Source: Nemophila menziesii (lineage: Eukaryota > Streptophyta > Magnoliopsida > Boraginales > Hydrophyllaceae). Taken from it: a stretch of DNA of 64,000 nt. Position numbers and translations under genes: made by a program. The notes under the pieces were generated by a model, which was given only the letters and a program-made list of their open reading frames with translations, had not been told where the DNA came from and did no database searches. Positions 37,624 through 49,599 of this stretch are shown here, piece after piece. Where the stretch lies: NCBI GenBank assembly GCA_029959085.1, contig JARWIR010000042.1, forward strand, positions 5,550,544 through 5,614,543. Direction: 5' to 3'. The number at the start of each line of letters is the position of its first letter. Within the stretch, counting starts at the first letter, position 1.

Positions 37624-38106
37624 TTATTTATTCTTATAAGAGAAAAGATGAACAATTTTTTAAAAAAAAAGTCTAACTCGTCCTAATTTTTAAAGAACAA
37701 AAGTGAACTATTTTGTCTCTTTTATTTGTTGTAAATAAACAAAAGGTAACTGTGGTATATATAATAAAAGGAAGGCGGTTAATAAAGTAAAGATATGCAT
37801 GTAAAAGGATAAAGCTAAAAATGAATACACATGTTAGTGTCATCAGATAAAAGTAAAGATATATATACATGTTACTTTTTTTTACTTATCGTATGAGTCA
37901 TCAAGATATGCATGTTACTTTTTTTTTTTAATCGAATATGAGTCTTAACTCATAAGTGATATGCAAAACATATCAAACATCTTTTCTTTTTAAACGAAAC
38001 AAACTTTAAAAGAATAAGTATCATGCTTAAGAAAAAAAACTTTGAAAAAATAATATTGAGGTGAATTAAATCTGAAAAATATGCTTAACTATTTAATCGG
38101 TAGAAC

Positions 38107-38123
38107 TCGTGCTGATAACGTAT
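38107..38123 (-). other. Copia primer-binding site, tRNA-Ile anticodon-arm type
   Basis: Immediately inside the 5' LTR the minus strand reads ATACGTTATCAGCACGA. This is not the usual 3'-end complement of initiator tRNA-Met (TGGTATCAGAGC). The core can pair with UCGUGCU-I-AUAACG, the anticodon arm of plant tRNA-Ile(AAU) with inosine at position 34. The tRNA comparison is from memory. Confidence 0.55.
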
Positions 38124-38280
38124 TGTGAAACTAAACAGAGAAATCGAATATGTTATTTTCTTATTCCTAAAAATTCATACATTATACAATAACCTAACTG
38201 CTATATATAGAATTTCGTAAGCTGCTGGTTGCGCAAGCGCTGACGTCGTTGGTGTATATCCACTCATTTTTAATATTTTA
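38124..38280 (-). repeat. Copia 5' LTR (157 bp)
   Basis: Starts TGTGAAAC (plus strand) next to the PBS and matches the left LTR through 'cactcatttttaatatttta'. The outermost bases TAACA found in the left LTR are missing. It carries a 'ctatatatag' insertion relative to the left LTR. Confidence 0.85.
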
Positions 38281-38689
38281 ATGATGATAAATATTTTAAA
38301 CATATTATTGTTAGATAATTTATTATTATTGAGTTATTTATATTCACTTTTTATTATTTAGGTGCAAATTTTGTCAAATACACATTTCGTAACTATAATT
38401 TAAGTTTTAATTGATATAATAGTAATAATAAATGTAATAATGTTAATCATATGTTTTAATAATAAGATTAATGACTAAAATATTCACGAATTTTTTTTTT
38501 AAATCTAATTAATTTTTTATCTAAAAACCATTAATGATTTTTTGTATTTTTTTAATGAGTTACATGCTTTTTTAATAAGTCGTGTTTAATAAATCGTTCT
38601 CTAATAAATTGTTGTGTTTTTATTAAGTTGTACTTTTGTGTCTTTCCAGTTGTAAGGCTTAATTGGAACGTTATGCTAGTAATTTTAAT

Positions 38690-39790
38690 TTCTTTCTAAC
38701 TCCCGCCATGGTAGCTTAGAAGGCTGCCTAACTCTTATTATGTCTTCGGGTGAGATTACTCTATGCAAAATCTCGACGCTACAAGAATTTAACCTATATG
38801 ATTATCGATCATTACCGCACACCAGACGTATATACTATTTTTGTCCTTAACCCCCCCGCCAAGGTGGCAGTTTAAGATACTAGGGTTAATCTATAGTTGA
38901 TCAAGTTATAGAAAGCATAAATTTATTCAATTCATAAATAACTATAAGGAAATTCATAATTCAATTAAATTGAAATATTCCAAATAACATAAAAACATGA
39001 ATTAAGTATTCAAGGTTTATACATATTGTAAACTCAAGTTAAGAGAATTTAGTTCATAATTAAAGAAATAAAACTAAGTAGTAAAAATAATAGACTCGTA
39101 TTAAGACAATAAACTAATACAATTTACCCTAATGATAGAGGTAGAATGCCGTAGAAGTGGTGTTGTAGAGCTCCAACTTTTATTTTTCTCCTCCAGACGA
39201 TTTTCACTCTTCCTAACTAATAATTCTAAATAGTAATGATTGGTAACCCTTCGAAACTTAATTTAAGATATATAAAGGGTTGGAAACACTTTATTTTATG
39301 GGTTGTGGGTCTCTTTAAGTGACCAAATCCAACCCAAAAACATTTTCAAGGTAGAGTGGACTGATTCGAGCCACAACAGTAGCAACTTTGATAACTTCTT
39401 CAATTTAACTACAAATTATGAACCGTCGGTTTCTACGCGCTTCTAACTTCAAGTAATATCTTAAAACCAGAGGGCTCATCCGGAATCTTTATAACTTGCA
39501 CGTGGTGACATTAACAAGTTGATTTCTAAATCTGGCCGGCAACTGCTCTCACTTTCCAAAAGTGGCTTCTTGGTCCTTTAACGCCTTGACTAGGGTTTGA
39601 CCTTTTCTCGGCTTCTTATCTCATCTTGTTCTATAATACCACACCAAAAAAAAAGAGCTGCACATTAAACACAAATTACGTAATAGCTCTAAAACTAGAC
39701 AAGAACAAGAAAATATCAAAATATAGGGAATAAACCCTTCAATATGCACAATATAACCGTAAAAAGATGTCTCGCTAGATTAATCTATGA
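38690..39790 (-). repeat. Possible further LTR-derived sequence
   Basis: The layout recalls the solo LTR at 18520-20133: a C-rich 'cccccccgcc' patch, 'gtagagctccaac', a TATA-like 'tatatct' run, 'cttgactagggtttgacc' and a 'gatgtctc' end near 39768-39775. No TSD or paired terminus was identified, so the ends and the call are tentative. Confidence 0.3.
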
Positions 39791-41875
39791 AAATAAAGGA
39801 GAAATCAAGACTTCCAACTTAAAGTTTTATCGTCCCTATAAAATAAGATCTAAACTAGGGAAGTCTCCATCAACTAAGTCAATAAGAATGGGAGAAGATA
39901 ATGTAAAGATGATGCCAAAGTAACTACCTAACAAGTTTAATTTAATAATAGTTACAAAATAATCACAGATACACTTACTATAGAAACAATCAAGACGACA
40001 TAATTTCAAGATAAGATTAGGTTCGCAATGCAAGAAGCATAGGTTTTTTGCTTAGTCTGATATGGTGGATATAGGTTGTTCATCGATCCTAGCATAGTAT
40101 CCAATGGTCCACTAAACTACTCTCTATCAGCTCAATCGTTTCTATATGACTAGATCACATAATTAAAAACCATAAGGTCTTTAAGGTTGTAATGTTGGCT
40201 TAGGGGCGGTATGATATTATATTTGGATAATATGAACTGGGTTTTTGGCTCTCTCCTCACCAACCATCAGCAAACCGTATTAGAGTTTGAGTTTACACTC
40301 AAAGATGTTCTTACTCAATCCAATTGATGCGCTTAACAAGCATCCCTAATAAACAATAACGTTTTTCGATGATTACATAAGGATTCCACTTTGCCGGTCC
40401 TTTTCTTTTAATTATTTTTCATTCATTTCTTTTTTCTAAGATAGTCATGACACTCTTTTTGATGTGAGATGTCATGCTACTTATTTTATTGTTTTTTTCA
40501 ATATTTTTTCAGTAGATCCCGACAAAGGTTTCAACAAGAGTGCATCATCAACATAACATATATAAATACAAGCTCTAAAACTCACTCAAGTATTTCCCAA
40601 ACCTACCACCCCAAACTCAAACTCTAAAGACAACTATCTTAGCATCGCGGTTCTAGTGCAGGTCATATGAAAAAAATCCTATAATCGAAGCGGTGTGACA
40701 TACAATGTGGCTACAAATAAAAGACTTATAGGACATAAGGGGCTAAGAATGATATAACAGTGTTACCTGGTTAGCAAGATAAAAGGCAACATGGGGTTTA
40801 TCTAGTAACTTCCTTAACTCTTCTCCTGACTACATGATTTTGTTACGTTCACACCTCTATCACATTCATTAATAGGTCTTCAACAAGCTCGAATCTAACG
40901 TTCTACACACCACCCACTCTCCCTAAGTTCAACATACTTCTACCGTATTTCTTACTAATCATTTCTATACTTTTAAATTATGTTTTCATGTCCATATTTT
41001 AAGCATACGTAATGACCATTTTACAAATACATTTTACATATTTTACATGCAGTTCCTTAAAATACACACTATATAATTTTTTTCCACATAAAATGGGAAT
41101 GATGGACAAATATCCACACACGCCAACTCAAAGACGAGTCATGTCCCCACGACTCAAAATATACTTGATAAGAAATCTTTTTACAACTAAACACATATGC
41201 TACATTTAATGCGATGAAAGGTAAGGGAGAAAGGAAACATAATCACAAGGCTCATTGACTCGCATGATCAACACCTAAGTTAGGCTCGAATTTTGTTCTC
41301 TAGTCACATCTCTTTTCGGACACGGTTTCGAGGCCGAAGCCTTACTCGAATACTCTTTTCATCTTCTTACCCGCACCATCTTCAACCTTGATTTGTTTTG
41401 CCTTTCCTTTTTTTCCACACTAGCAAGGATAATTGTTCTTTATGTCATCTTTTATATGTGGTTGTCCTTGTAGTATGGAACAAACATGAACATAAAGTCT
41501 CTCAAACACGAGCTACCCTTAAATCAATTATCACCTACAATTCAAAACCCATATAACTCAAGCAAATGGGATTAAACATACAATATATATTCATACACTA
41601 CGTAATTAGCTAACCCTAAGTAATTCTCAACTTTTATGAAGAAGAAGAGAAAGTATTGAAAAATTAGCTATGTTACCAACTTGAATGACCAGGTGTGAAT
41701 GAAATTATTTTCCGTGGAATACTTCTTTGCGAAATCTAACCTCGAAAGACTTCAAATCTTGAATTTGAAACTTGAGTTTTTTAGATTTTCTTGGAAAAGT
41801 TATTAATGTTTTTGGGTACGAAATTGATATTGTAATGGTGAAATATGAAGTGGATGTGGTGTTCATGATATAGGA
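39791..41875. other. Intergenic stretch, no gene recognised
   Basis: ORFs are shorter than 70 codons and have no known domain. A 'tatataaatacaagctc' TATA-like motif lies at about 40558-40575 but no coding exon follows. Confidence 0.45.
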
Positions 41876-44082
41876 TAGATGATTGTGGCTAATTGGAAAG
41901 TTTTCTCTTTACTTACAAAAGCTCTAATTAGTATTATTGATCATTATATTCATGATGGTTACATACATGGTATCCAAATCAATGGGAATTATCTTACGAT
42001 TTTACACCTACTATTTGCAGACGTCTCTCTCTTCTTTATTGTTATTAAAGAAACAAATTTTAAAATCTTTAAAGATTGTTTAAACATGTACTACGAAGGC
42101 TCTGGTCAAAAAGTTAACTTTGACAAATCAACGATTCTTTTTAGCAAAGAGACTCCTGAAGAAATTAGAAATAAAGTATCAGTTTAGATCAATACTAAAG
42201 AAGCTAATGACCTTGTGAATTCTCTTAGAATTTCGCTGTGTCATAAAAGATCCAAAGTTGAATCGTTAGAGTGGATTGCTAAGAAACTCTTCAAGAAAAC
42301 AAATGGTTGGAAAGCAAAACTTTTATCTGATGGAGGGAAAGAATTTTTAATTTTAGCAGTTTTCCAGGCGATTTCTAATTATGCTATGTCTATCTTTCTG
42401 TTCCCCATTTATTTTTGTAATAAAATTATTTATGCTATTTCTAACTTTTGGTGGAATTAAGGAGAAAGAAATAGAACCCATTGGTTAGCATGGGAAAAAC
42501 TCGCAGTGGGAAAATTACTAGGTAGGATTGGCTTCAGAGATTTCAAAAGAGAGAATACGGCGTTACTTGCCAGGCTTGTTGGATCATAACTAACCCAAAC
42601 AGCCTATCAACAAAATTGTTGAAAGATATATACTTTCCTAAAACAATTTTTCTTGATATCAAACTTAGACAAAGTCGAACGTGGAGTTGGACAAGCATCC
42701 TGGAAGGTAGAGACTTTATAAAAAAACATATTTTACACCAAATTGGAGATGGGAAAATATATATATTTGGACTGACAAATGGAAACACTAGTTGGAAGCT
42801 AGAAAGGCCTCTAAATTGTAATTTGGAGAAAGTTAATCAAATTTTTAAACAAGGCACCTTTGAATGGGACAACGAGATCCTTGATAAATTTGTCCCGAGC
42901 CCTATAGTTCCTGATATTAAAAGAATCATTGTTTTAGGTACAAGTACCAAAGATAAATTGATTTGGCCACATACAAAAGGTGGAAGGTATTCTACAAAAT
43001 CATGACAGATGATCATGTTTTACATTCTCCTCAAAATATTAACGTTGTTAATAATATTAAAGGAGATCTTTGGAAAACAAATTGGAGTTCTAATATACCA
43101 AACAAAATAAGAGTTCTTATGGAAGGCTTGTAACAATGAGATCCCTACTAATTACCTTTATAAAAGTAAATGTGCAGATACCAATGAATGCCAATGGCGT
43201 ACGGGAGAAATTGATAAATCAGAGCATTTACTTATTTATTGTAAAGTTGTCAATTTATATGGGCAGGATCATCACTGCAAATCAAGATTGGTCCAGACAA
43301 TGAAAAAGATATTGGATATTGGAATTAAAAAGTCATAGAAACTTTCACGGAAGCCGGTTGGGACAAGAAAATAGTTACTAATTATATTATGATTTTTATT
43401 TGGAACATTTGGAAAGCAAAAACGAAAGTAATACATGAAAATAGTAACATTGATTGTGATAGAATCATTTTTATGACTAATAAACTTATGCAAGAATTAC
43501 ACGGAACAAAATGAAGAAGAAATGAGCAAGTTAATATCAACGGTGAAGCGGTTTCTCCTATATATGAAGAAAATAATCAAAACCAAGAGACGAACATTAT
43601 CTTACTTTGTGACGCCTCTTCTAACGTTCCTTATGAAACAACAGGCGACAATACAGACACTGGTCAAACAGAAGAAATAAAGTAAACAGTTAGTTATCAT
43701 ACGAGTCTTGAAGGAGAAGAAGTTGCACTACTAAAAGCGACACAGAAATGCAAAAATTATCCAAATTCAAGGAAACAAATCCTTTCTGATAACCTTGAAG
43801 TCATTCAAGGTATTAGGCAGCGACAAGTTGGAAGATACACCCAGTTATTACAAAGATTAAGCAGTTAGATGGGGAGGCGGTCTTCAATCACATTCCACGA
43901 ATGTTTAACGGAAAAAGCGGATCAACTTGCAAAAAGTGCTAGGCGTGGAGTCAAGTCTTGTGGCATCTAGTTTTATTCGTGAACTATACAGAAGTTTTTC
44001 ATAGACTAGGAATAGGCTAATTTGTTTCCTTGTTTCGTTGTCCATTTAGGGTACTCGGTACCCCTTTTCGCGTCCAAAAAAA
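41876..44082 (+). mobile_element. 5'-truncated L1-type LINE, decayed
   Basis: Plus-strand reading blocks show the middle and C-terminal parts of a plant LINE ORF2. The RT palm region reads LLFADVSLFF where active elements have FADD, followed by GSGQKVNFDKS (41879-42187). The post-RT segment includes KLFKKTNGWKAKLLSDGGKE (42215-42460). A zinc-binding RT region with IHRS-like 'DGKIYIFGL' and 'DKLIWPHTKGGRYSTKS' follows (42616-43005). RNase H-like 'LLCDASSNV' lies near 43600. Stops and frameshifts abound. The 3' end 'gtactcggtacc..cgcgtcc' leads to a short A tail (44076-44082). The endonuclease is missing. Confidence 0.88.
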
Positions 44083-44094
44083 GACACCCTACTT

Positions 44095-44212
44095 TTTTTT
44101 AATACATATGAGAGCCACTTTCGACTCAAATTATTTTGATTTCAGTAAAATTCGATCCTAGGACCTCTTGGTCCTGTAAAGTAGTCTAACCATTAGACCA
44201 ACTATCAATCTT
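44095..44212 (-). mobile_element. Short tRNA-derived SINE with 11-bp TSD
   Basis: An 11-bp TSD (acaccctactt at 44084-44094, acaccttactt at 44213-44223, one mismatch) flanks 118 bp. On the minus strand it shows an A-box-like TGGTCTAATGG, a B-box-like GGATCGAATTT and an A-rich end. It stands one base beyond the A tail of the LINE. Confidence 0.75.
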
Positions 44213-44548
44213 ACACCTTACTTATTTAGACCTATTGAAATCTATTTTCGAAAGAGGAGATTCTTAATTTAATAGAGTGGAGAATTTTGGATCGTAAAGA
44301 TAAAAACTCAAAATATTGTTATTTAAAATTTGGCTATGCTAACCACTTATCAGAAAATTTAGGCGTTATTTACTTTTTAAATGATAAGTACTAATGTAAT
44401 GTTTGGATTCATATTTTTAAAGGAAAGGAAAGAAGATTATAGAAATGAATATTCCTTTCCTTTGTTTGAATTTGATTTTTTATTAAAGGAAAGTGATTCA
44501 GTGGACTGCACAATCTTTTGGTTCCCTTTAAAAATGTGAATTATTTAA

Positions 44549-44739
44549 GAGTAATGATATATGTCACCCCTTTTCATATCACCCTTTTATCACCCTTCTA
44601 TATATATGTATTGATTTCCTTGAATAGAAGATAGAGAAAAATTAAATAGGATAGAGAAATCCATTCATTGGTACATGTAGACATACACGTAGGAGGTGAT
44701 AAAAAAGTGATACAAAAAGGGTGACAAATATCATTACTC
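44549..44739. mobile_element. 191-bp MULE-like MITE, family M3
   Basis: A perfect 9-bp TSD ATTATTTAA (44540-44548 and 44740-44748) is present. Ends GAGTAATGATATATGTCACC and GAGTAATGATATTTGTCACC (right end, inverted) are nearly identical. No coding capacity. Confidence 0.9.
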
Positions 44740-44842
44740 ATTATTTAATCCTCCTATTTTGGAGTCATTTCGAAGGAAAGGATATGATTATTTTTTAAAG
44801 TGTCACAAATAACCTTATAATTTTAATATATAATTTTTTAAA

Positions 44843-45102
44843 GGGTTAATGCCCAATAGGCACCTGCCACCTTACACCATTGCCCATAAAAGGCACCGTC
44901 TTTTTTAAAGAACAGTGAGTAATGAGAAGCTTCCCATTACTCAGAGTTTGAGTTATCAGAAGCTTCCCATAACCCAAACGACTCTTTTTATGGGAAAGAA
45001 AGCAAAAAGCAAAATATATGTGGCTTTTTATGGGAAAAAAAAATGATGGTTGGGATGAGAGGGAATAAATTTTAACTTGAAGTGTTTCTTGAGCAATAAT
45101 CC
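44843..45102. mobile_element. 260-bp MULE-like MITE, family M1 copy B
   Basis: A 9-bp TSD with one mismatch (TTTTTTAAA at 44834-44842, TATTTTAAA at 45103-45111) flanks ends GGGTTAATGCCCAATAGG and, inverted, GGATTATTGCTCAAGAAA. Its inside is collinear with 2666-2950. Confidence 0.88.
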
Positions 45103-45334
45103 TATTTTAAATAACATATAAAAGGGTATAAAAGTATTTTTATGTAAAATAATCCTTTCCTTTCCTTTAATAATATGAATCCAAACAAGTGATTCGTTAA
45201 TCAATTACTTTCTTTTCCTTTATTAATATTTAGTAATCCAAACACGGCTATAACTTTCATTTCCATTTTCTTTAATATTTTTATATTCCTATCATTTCCT
45301 TTCCTTTGATAATCGGAATCCAAACACTGCATAA

Positions 45335-46163
45335 AGGTTGAATAAGTAGCTGATTACAATATCTGATTTAACCAGATTTAGTTTATGATTTTAATAAAAT
45401 AAATCAATTAAAAACTATTCAAATTTGGATTGGTTTAAAAAAAAACAATCTTATTGATATCATATAAAAAATATCATTAAAAATAGCTCTTAATTACTTT
45501 CATTAGTTAAGATACCTGAATTGTTTTTAATTCTCATTTTACCTTATTTTGTTAATGATATTTATTTCTTGACAATTGACAATTTATATGGTATTATTAA
45601 TGTTTTATGTCTCTTGCCATTTGACAAATGATAATATTATAATCAAGACTAAGAATGATATTTTAGCTTTTGTTCAAATTATTTTGTCTCTCCTCAAATA
45701 GCAATTTGGAAACAAAATTTTCCAAGGTTTCCAAATTAATATAAAATATAAAGTAAGGTAAAAAGAAAAAGAAATGATCAAATCGTGTAACGCTCTAAGC
45801 AATGCGAGTGGTAATAGATTAATGGACATCCTCATTACACATTTCACCACTGTTCCTTTAACCCCCTCCATTGGTATACCCCATCATAATTCAACACACA
45901 ATCTATACATATACATATAACTCTGCTATACACATATACATACATTTTCTCTCTAAACTAGCCAAAACACGCCTTTGGAATCGCTCCATTTATCCATTTT
46001 CTCTCTCCCTAGGGTTTCCTAATTCATCTCTTCATCATCATCACATACTTTTTCACATACCCAAATAAAGCAAAAAGAATTCAAAGAAAAAAGAAAAAAA
46101 AGAAATATTTCAAATTAAATAAAAAGAAAAACTCAGTTAATCCGTTAAATAACGTCGTCAAGA
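45335..46163. other. Upstream region and 5' UTR of the SurE-like gene
   Basis: AT-rich intergenic DNA gives way, from about 45895, to a C/T-rich leader with 'tctctctccc' typical of plant 5' UTRs. A telo-box lies at 46010-46017. Confidence 0.5.
46010..46017 (-). promoter_or_regulatory. telo-box in the SurE-like gene leader
   Basis: TAGGGTTT (AAACCCTA on the minus strand) lies 147 bp before the start codon. In plants this motif is linked to housekeeping and translation-related promoters. A similar box stands at 59604-59611. Confidence 0.5.
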
Positions 46164-49118
46164 ATGTTGCCGGCAGGATTAGTGTCGAATCTGCAACAAG
46201 TTTTGCAAAACAGAAAGCCAGGCGGTGACGATAATGGGACAGAGGAGCTGCCGGCTCCGATTGCCAACGCCGGAGCCGAGCCGGATAGCTCAAAGCCGGT
46301 GATTCTGGTAACGAATGGTGATGGAATTGAGTCAGCTGGGCTTACCTTTTTGGTTGAAGCTCTTGTTCAACAAGGCCTTTACAATGTCAACGTCTGCGCT
46401 CCTCGTTCGTGGGTCCTCTTTATCCTATATATATACACATAAATACATACATATACATGTTTACGTATATTAAAATTTATTCAATTATTATATATTTTTG
46501 TGGTGCTTTTCTTAGGGATAAATCTTCGTCGGCTCACTCGTTGACAATTGGAGAATCTGTTGCAGTAACCTATTTCGATATCAATGGCGCTACTGCTTAT
46601 GAAGTTTCTGGTATGATTCTGTTGTTAACTCTTCGAATCAGTTAATTGCGCTATAGGTCCCTATAATAATTTTGTTTTGAATTAATTGCACAACATACAT
46701 CCCTATATTATACAAAATAACCTATATTTTACCATAGAAACTGCCAATACTCATATAAACCGATATTTGATGTAACAATTATACCTAATTCTTTGCTCTA
46801 AATTGTATGATTTTAGGAACTCCCGTGGATTGTGTATCCTTAGCTTTATCCGGAGCTCTATTTTCATGGTCAAAACCTTTATTGGTACAAGTCTACTCTC
46901 TCATCTAAAGGTTTCTTGTTTGTTAATTAATCTGACATTTACACTTTCTTCATTTATTTTTATAGGTAATAAGTGGAATTAATCCCAGTTCAAATTGTGG
47001 CCATAACATGTAAGTAATTTCTGTAACTTTTCCCCTTTTATATCTTAAAAATTTGAAATTAATATATATTGCTTTGGAAATCTCCAGGTTCTACTCAGGT
47101 GCTGTAGCAGGGGCTAGAGAAGCCTTAATTAACGGAGTACCATCTATATCAATATCATTAAACTGGTATGTTTTCTTCTTTTACTACTATCTAATCACAT
47201 TCAAGGGTAATATAGTAAAATCCGTGTTTTTAAATTTCTTTTAGGAAGAAAGATGAAAGCAAAGAAAGTGATTTCAAGGATGCTGTAACTGTATGTTTAC
47301 CACTAATTACTTCAGCTATCCGAGACATAGAAAAGGGTGTTTTCGTAAAAAATTGCTTTCTAAACATAGAAGTTCCAACTTCTCCTTCAAGCAACAAGGT
47401 TTGTTTGATTCGTAGCAATACTTTCTTTGTTTTTGCTAGATAGTCCTTTGTTTATGATTATTTACATAAATAGGGCTTCAAATTAACGAAACAAAGCATT
47501 TGGAGATCAAGACTTAGTTGGTTAGCTGTTTCAAGTAATCGAAACCCAGCTGCTCGTTATATGGGTAATCAACAAAGCCTCGGTTTACAACTTGCTCAAC
47601 TTGGGAGAGATGCTTCTGCTGCAGTGAGTAGTTTTTTGAAATGACGATTTTACCCTCGTGATTGGATTTTGAAATGACGATTTTATCCTTTTGGTTTTTC
47701 AGGGTGCTGCTCGGAAATTGGGGACACAAAAGCAGAGTTTAGAGGTTGTTGAATCAGTTGGTGTTGCTGGAAAATCTGATCCGGATCGAAAACAGAAGTA
47801 CTTTAAGCTACAGGTATTGTATGTATAATTTGTTGCACTAGTGAGGGGTAAGGGTGAAAAAAAACATAGTTCGAGGTCTAAACTGGTAAAAGGGGTATAG
47901 TTCAGGGATCAAACCGGGAAAAATTGGTATAGTTCAGGGACCAAAATGGTAAGAAAGGGTATAGTTCAGGGACCTTTGGGAAATTTTCTTTTGTGGGGGT
48001 TTTATAAGAGAAATTTCGCAAATGGTCCCTGAACTATATTCCTATTACCGGATTGGTCCTCGAACCTTGAAGTTTATCTGATTAATCCTAGGATTTTAGA
48101 AGTATGAGGACCAAACCGGTAAAAAGGGTTAGTTCAGAGACCAAACCTAGGATTTTTGAAGTTCGAGGACCAAACTGGTAAAAAGGGTATAGTTCATGGA
48201 CCATTTGGGAATTTTTTCCTTTGCAGGTTGTTTACATTTTGGGAAATTTCCCCAAATAGTCCCTGAACTATACCACTTTTATCGGGTTGGTCCTTGAACT
48301 TCAAAAGTTAAGTTACCTGATTAGTTCTTGAACTTTGTTTTTGTACAACTGTTAGTCCTTGTGCACGGTGCATCAACTTCCATCTATTTTTACTGTGTAA
48401 TGAGCAAATTTCATTTTTGGTCCTTGAACTATAGGCCATTCTCCTGAATAGTCCCCAAACTTCTGAAGTTGACCGTTAAGTGCCATGTGGCAAAGATGTT
48501 CAAGGACCAAATAGTCAGGGACCATTTTGGGGAATTTTAACAAAAATACCCGTTGCCACACGCCTTGTTTGGGTAACTTTAGAAGTTCGAGGACCAAAAA
48601 GGATTCCTCTTTTGGTAATGGTCCCTAAATTATACCCTTGTTACTTGTTCGGTCCTCGAATTTATCTTCCACATGGCACTTAATAATGAAAAATGGGACA
48701 AAAAAACTAAGTGTAAGGACCATTCGGATAAGTTTTGAAGTTCAAGGATCAACTAGGTAAAAAGGAGTACAGTTCAGGGACTATTTGGGAATTTTTCACT
48801 TAATACTTTTTCAGGGTCACTTATCTCCGTTTATAATTGAATGTACCGTTTGTGAATTTCTATTTTAGTTGGAAGACAAAGAACACAAAGAAGAAGATGG
48901 GGATTTTGATTTCAAAGCGCTTGAAAATGGATTTGTATGTATTTTTTTCCTTTTATTATCAATTATTTATATAAAAAAGAATATAAAATTGAAATTAATT
49001 GTGCATTGTTTTGTTTGAACAGGTTACAATCACACCAGTATCCGTTTTAGCTCATGTTGAAACAGAAATTCAAGAAGCTGCTTCAGAATGGTTATCTGCT
49101 GCATTAAAAGTGGATTGA
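46164..49118 (+). CDS. SurE-like 5'-nucleotidase family protein
   Basis: SurE proteins are metal-dependent phosphatases that remove phosphate from nucleoside 5'- or 3'-monophosphates; the plant versions are little studied. Ten exons join in frame: 46164-46408, 46516-46610, 46817-46884, 46966-47009, 47088-47165, 47245-47398, 47474-47623, 47703-47813, 48869-48934, 49023-49118, giving 368 aa, the usual plant length. The N-terminal metal motif reads LVTNGDGIES (residues 48-57), with Gly where bacterial SurE has the first Asp of NDDG; this Gly is, from memory, normal in plant homologues. Further conserved blocks are VSGTPVDCVSL, VISGINPSSNCGHNMFYSGAVAGAREA, SISLNW and the plant-specific C-terminal half. 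Exon 1 ends at GTGGGT, which keeps the APRSDKSSSAHS block in frame. Intron 8 (1055 bp) is filled with a repeat. No transit peptide is evident. Confidence 0.94.
47850..48800. repeat. Repeat-filled intron 8 of the SurE-like gene
   Basis: Short units such as 'tatagttcagggaccaaa', 'ggtccctgaactata' and 'gttcgaggaccaaa' recur in both orientations about ten times. This is typical of rearranged copies of a MITE/MULE family with 'ggtccctgaac' ends. A related motif, 'ccctgaactttgg', marks the ends of the element at 57921-59241. Confidence 0.7.
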
Positions 49119-49596
49119 GACTAACACTCAGAGAGAGAGGGAAATTTATTTTTGTACATTTGAACGTGTTTTTTGCAATTGTTTGTTGTGCTATTCCATG
49201 GTTTTGTTTTATTCTCATCGTAATTTGTGATGGGGAACAAATACACATACCTCTACTGATTTAAATTGTGGGGATCTGTAAAAGATGTGATGAGTCTTGT
49301 TAATTAGTCTTTGGTAGGCTGGTTTTGTTTTTCTTTTTTTCTTTTTTTCTTTTTGTGCGTTAACAACCCCCTTCGAAAAAGTTGTTGGGGTTGGTTTGTT
49401 GTATTCCATTATGTAGTTGGAATGGGTCTAAAATCTAAATGATTGAATATTTGTTTTTTCTTTTTATTTTTTCATTGGATTTTTACGTAACATTGCCATT
49501 TCTTTTTTCTTCCCTTTTGGGAAAGCATTATTAGGAATCTTGGAATCTTGTTTCTCTCTTTTCTTAGCTGTCTAACAACTGTTATTTTTAATATAG
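49119..49596. other. SurE-like gene 3' UTR and spacer
   Basis: T-rich 3' flank of the SurE-like gene. No separate gene is recognisable before the MITE cluster. Confidence 0.45.
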
Positions 49597-49599
49597 TAA

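Larger units (their letters stand above)
30971..38280 (-). mobile_element. Broken Ty1/copia retrotransposon
   Basis: Two short LTRs bracket a minus-strand internal region in the copia order gag, protease, integrase, reverse transcriptase, RNase H, with a PBS and a polypurine tract at the right places. Coding is split by stops and frameshifts and by a 1480-bp solo LTR in gag, so it is defective. The outer five bases or so of the right LTR seem lost, and no TSD can be shown. The short LTRs are compatible with an Ale/Retrofit-type lineage, but that is a guess. Confidence 0.92.
44395..45331. mobile_element. Harbinger-like MITE carrying two nested MITEs
   Basis: The left end TGTAATGTTTGGATTC faces TGCAGTGTTTGGATTC from the right. 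TAA flanks both ends (44392-44394 and 45332-45334). Removing the two MULE-like insertions and their TSD copies leaves about 470 bp. An internal 'gaatccaaacaagtg' (about 45178) suggests a further partial copy. Confidence 0.7.
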
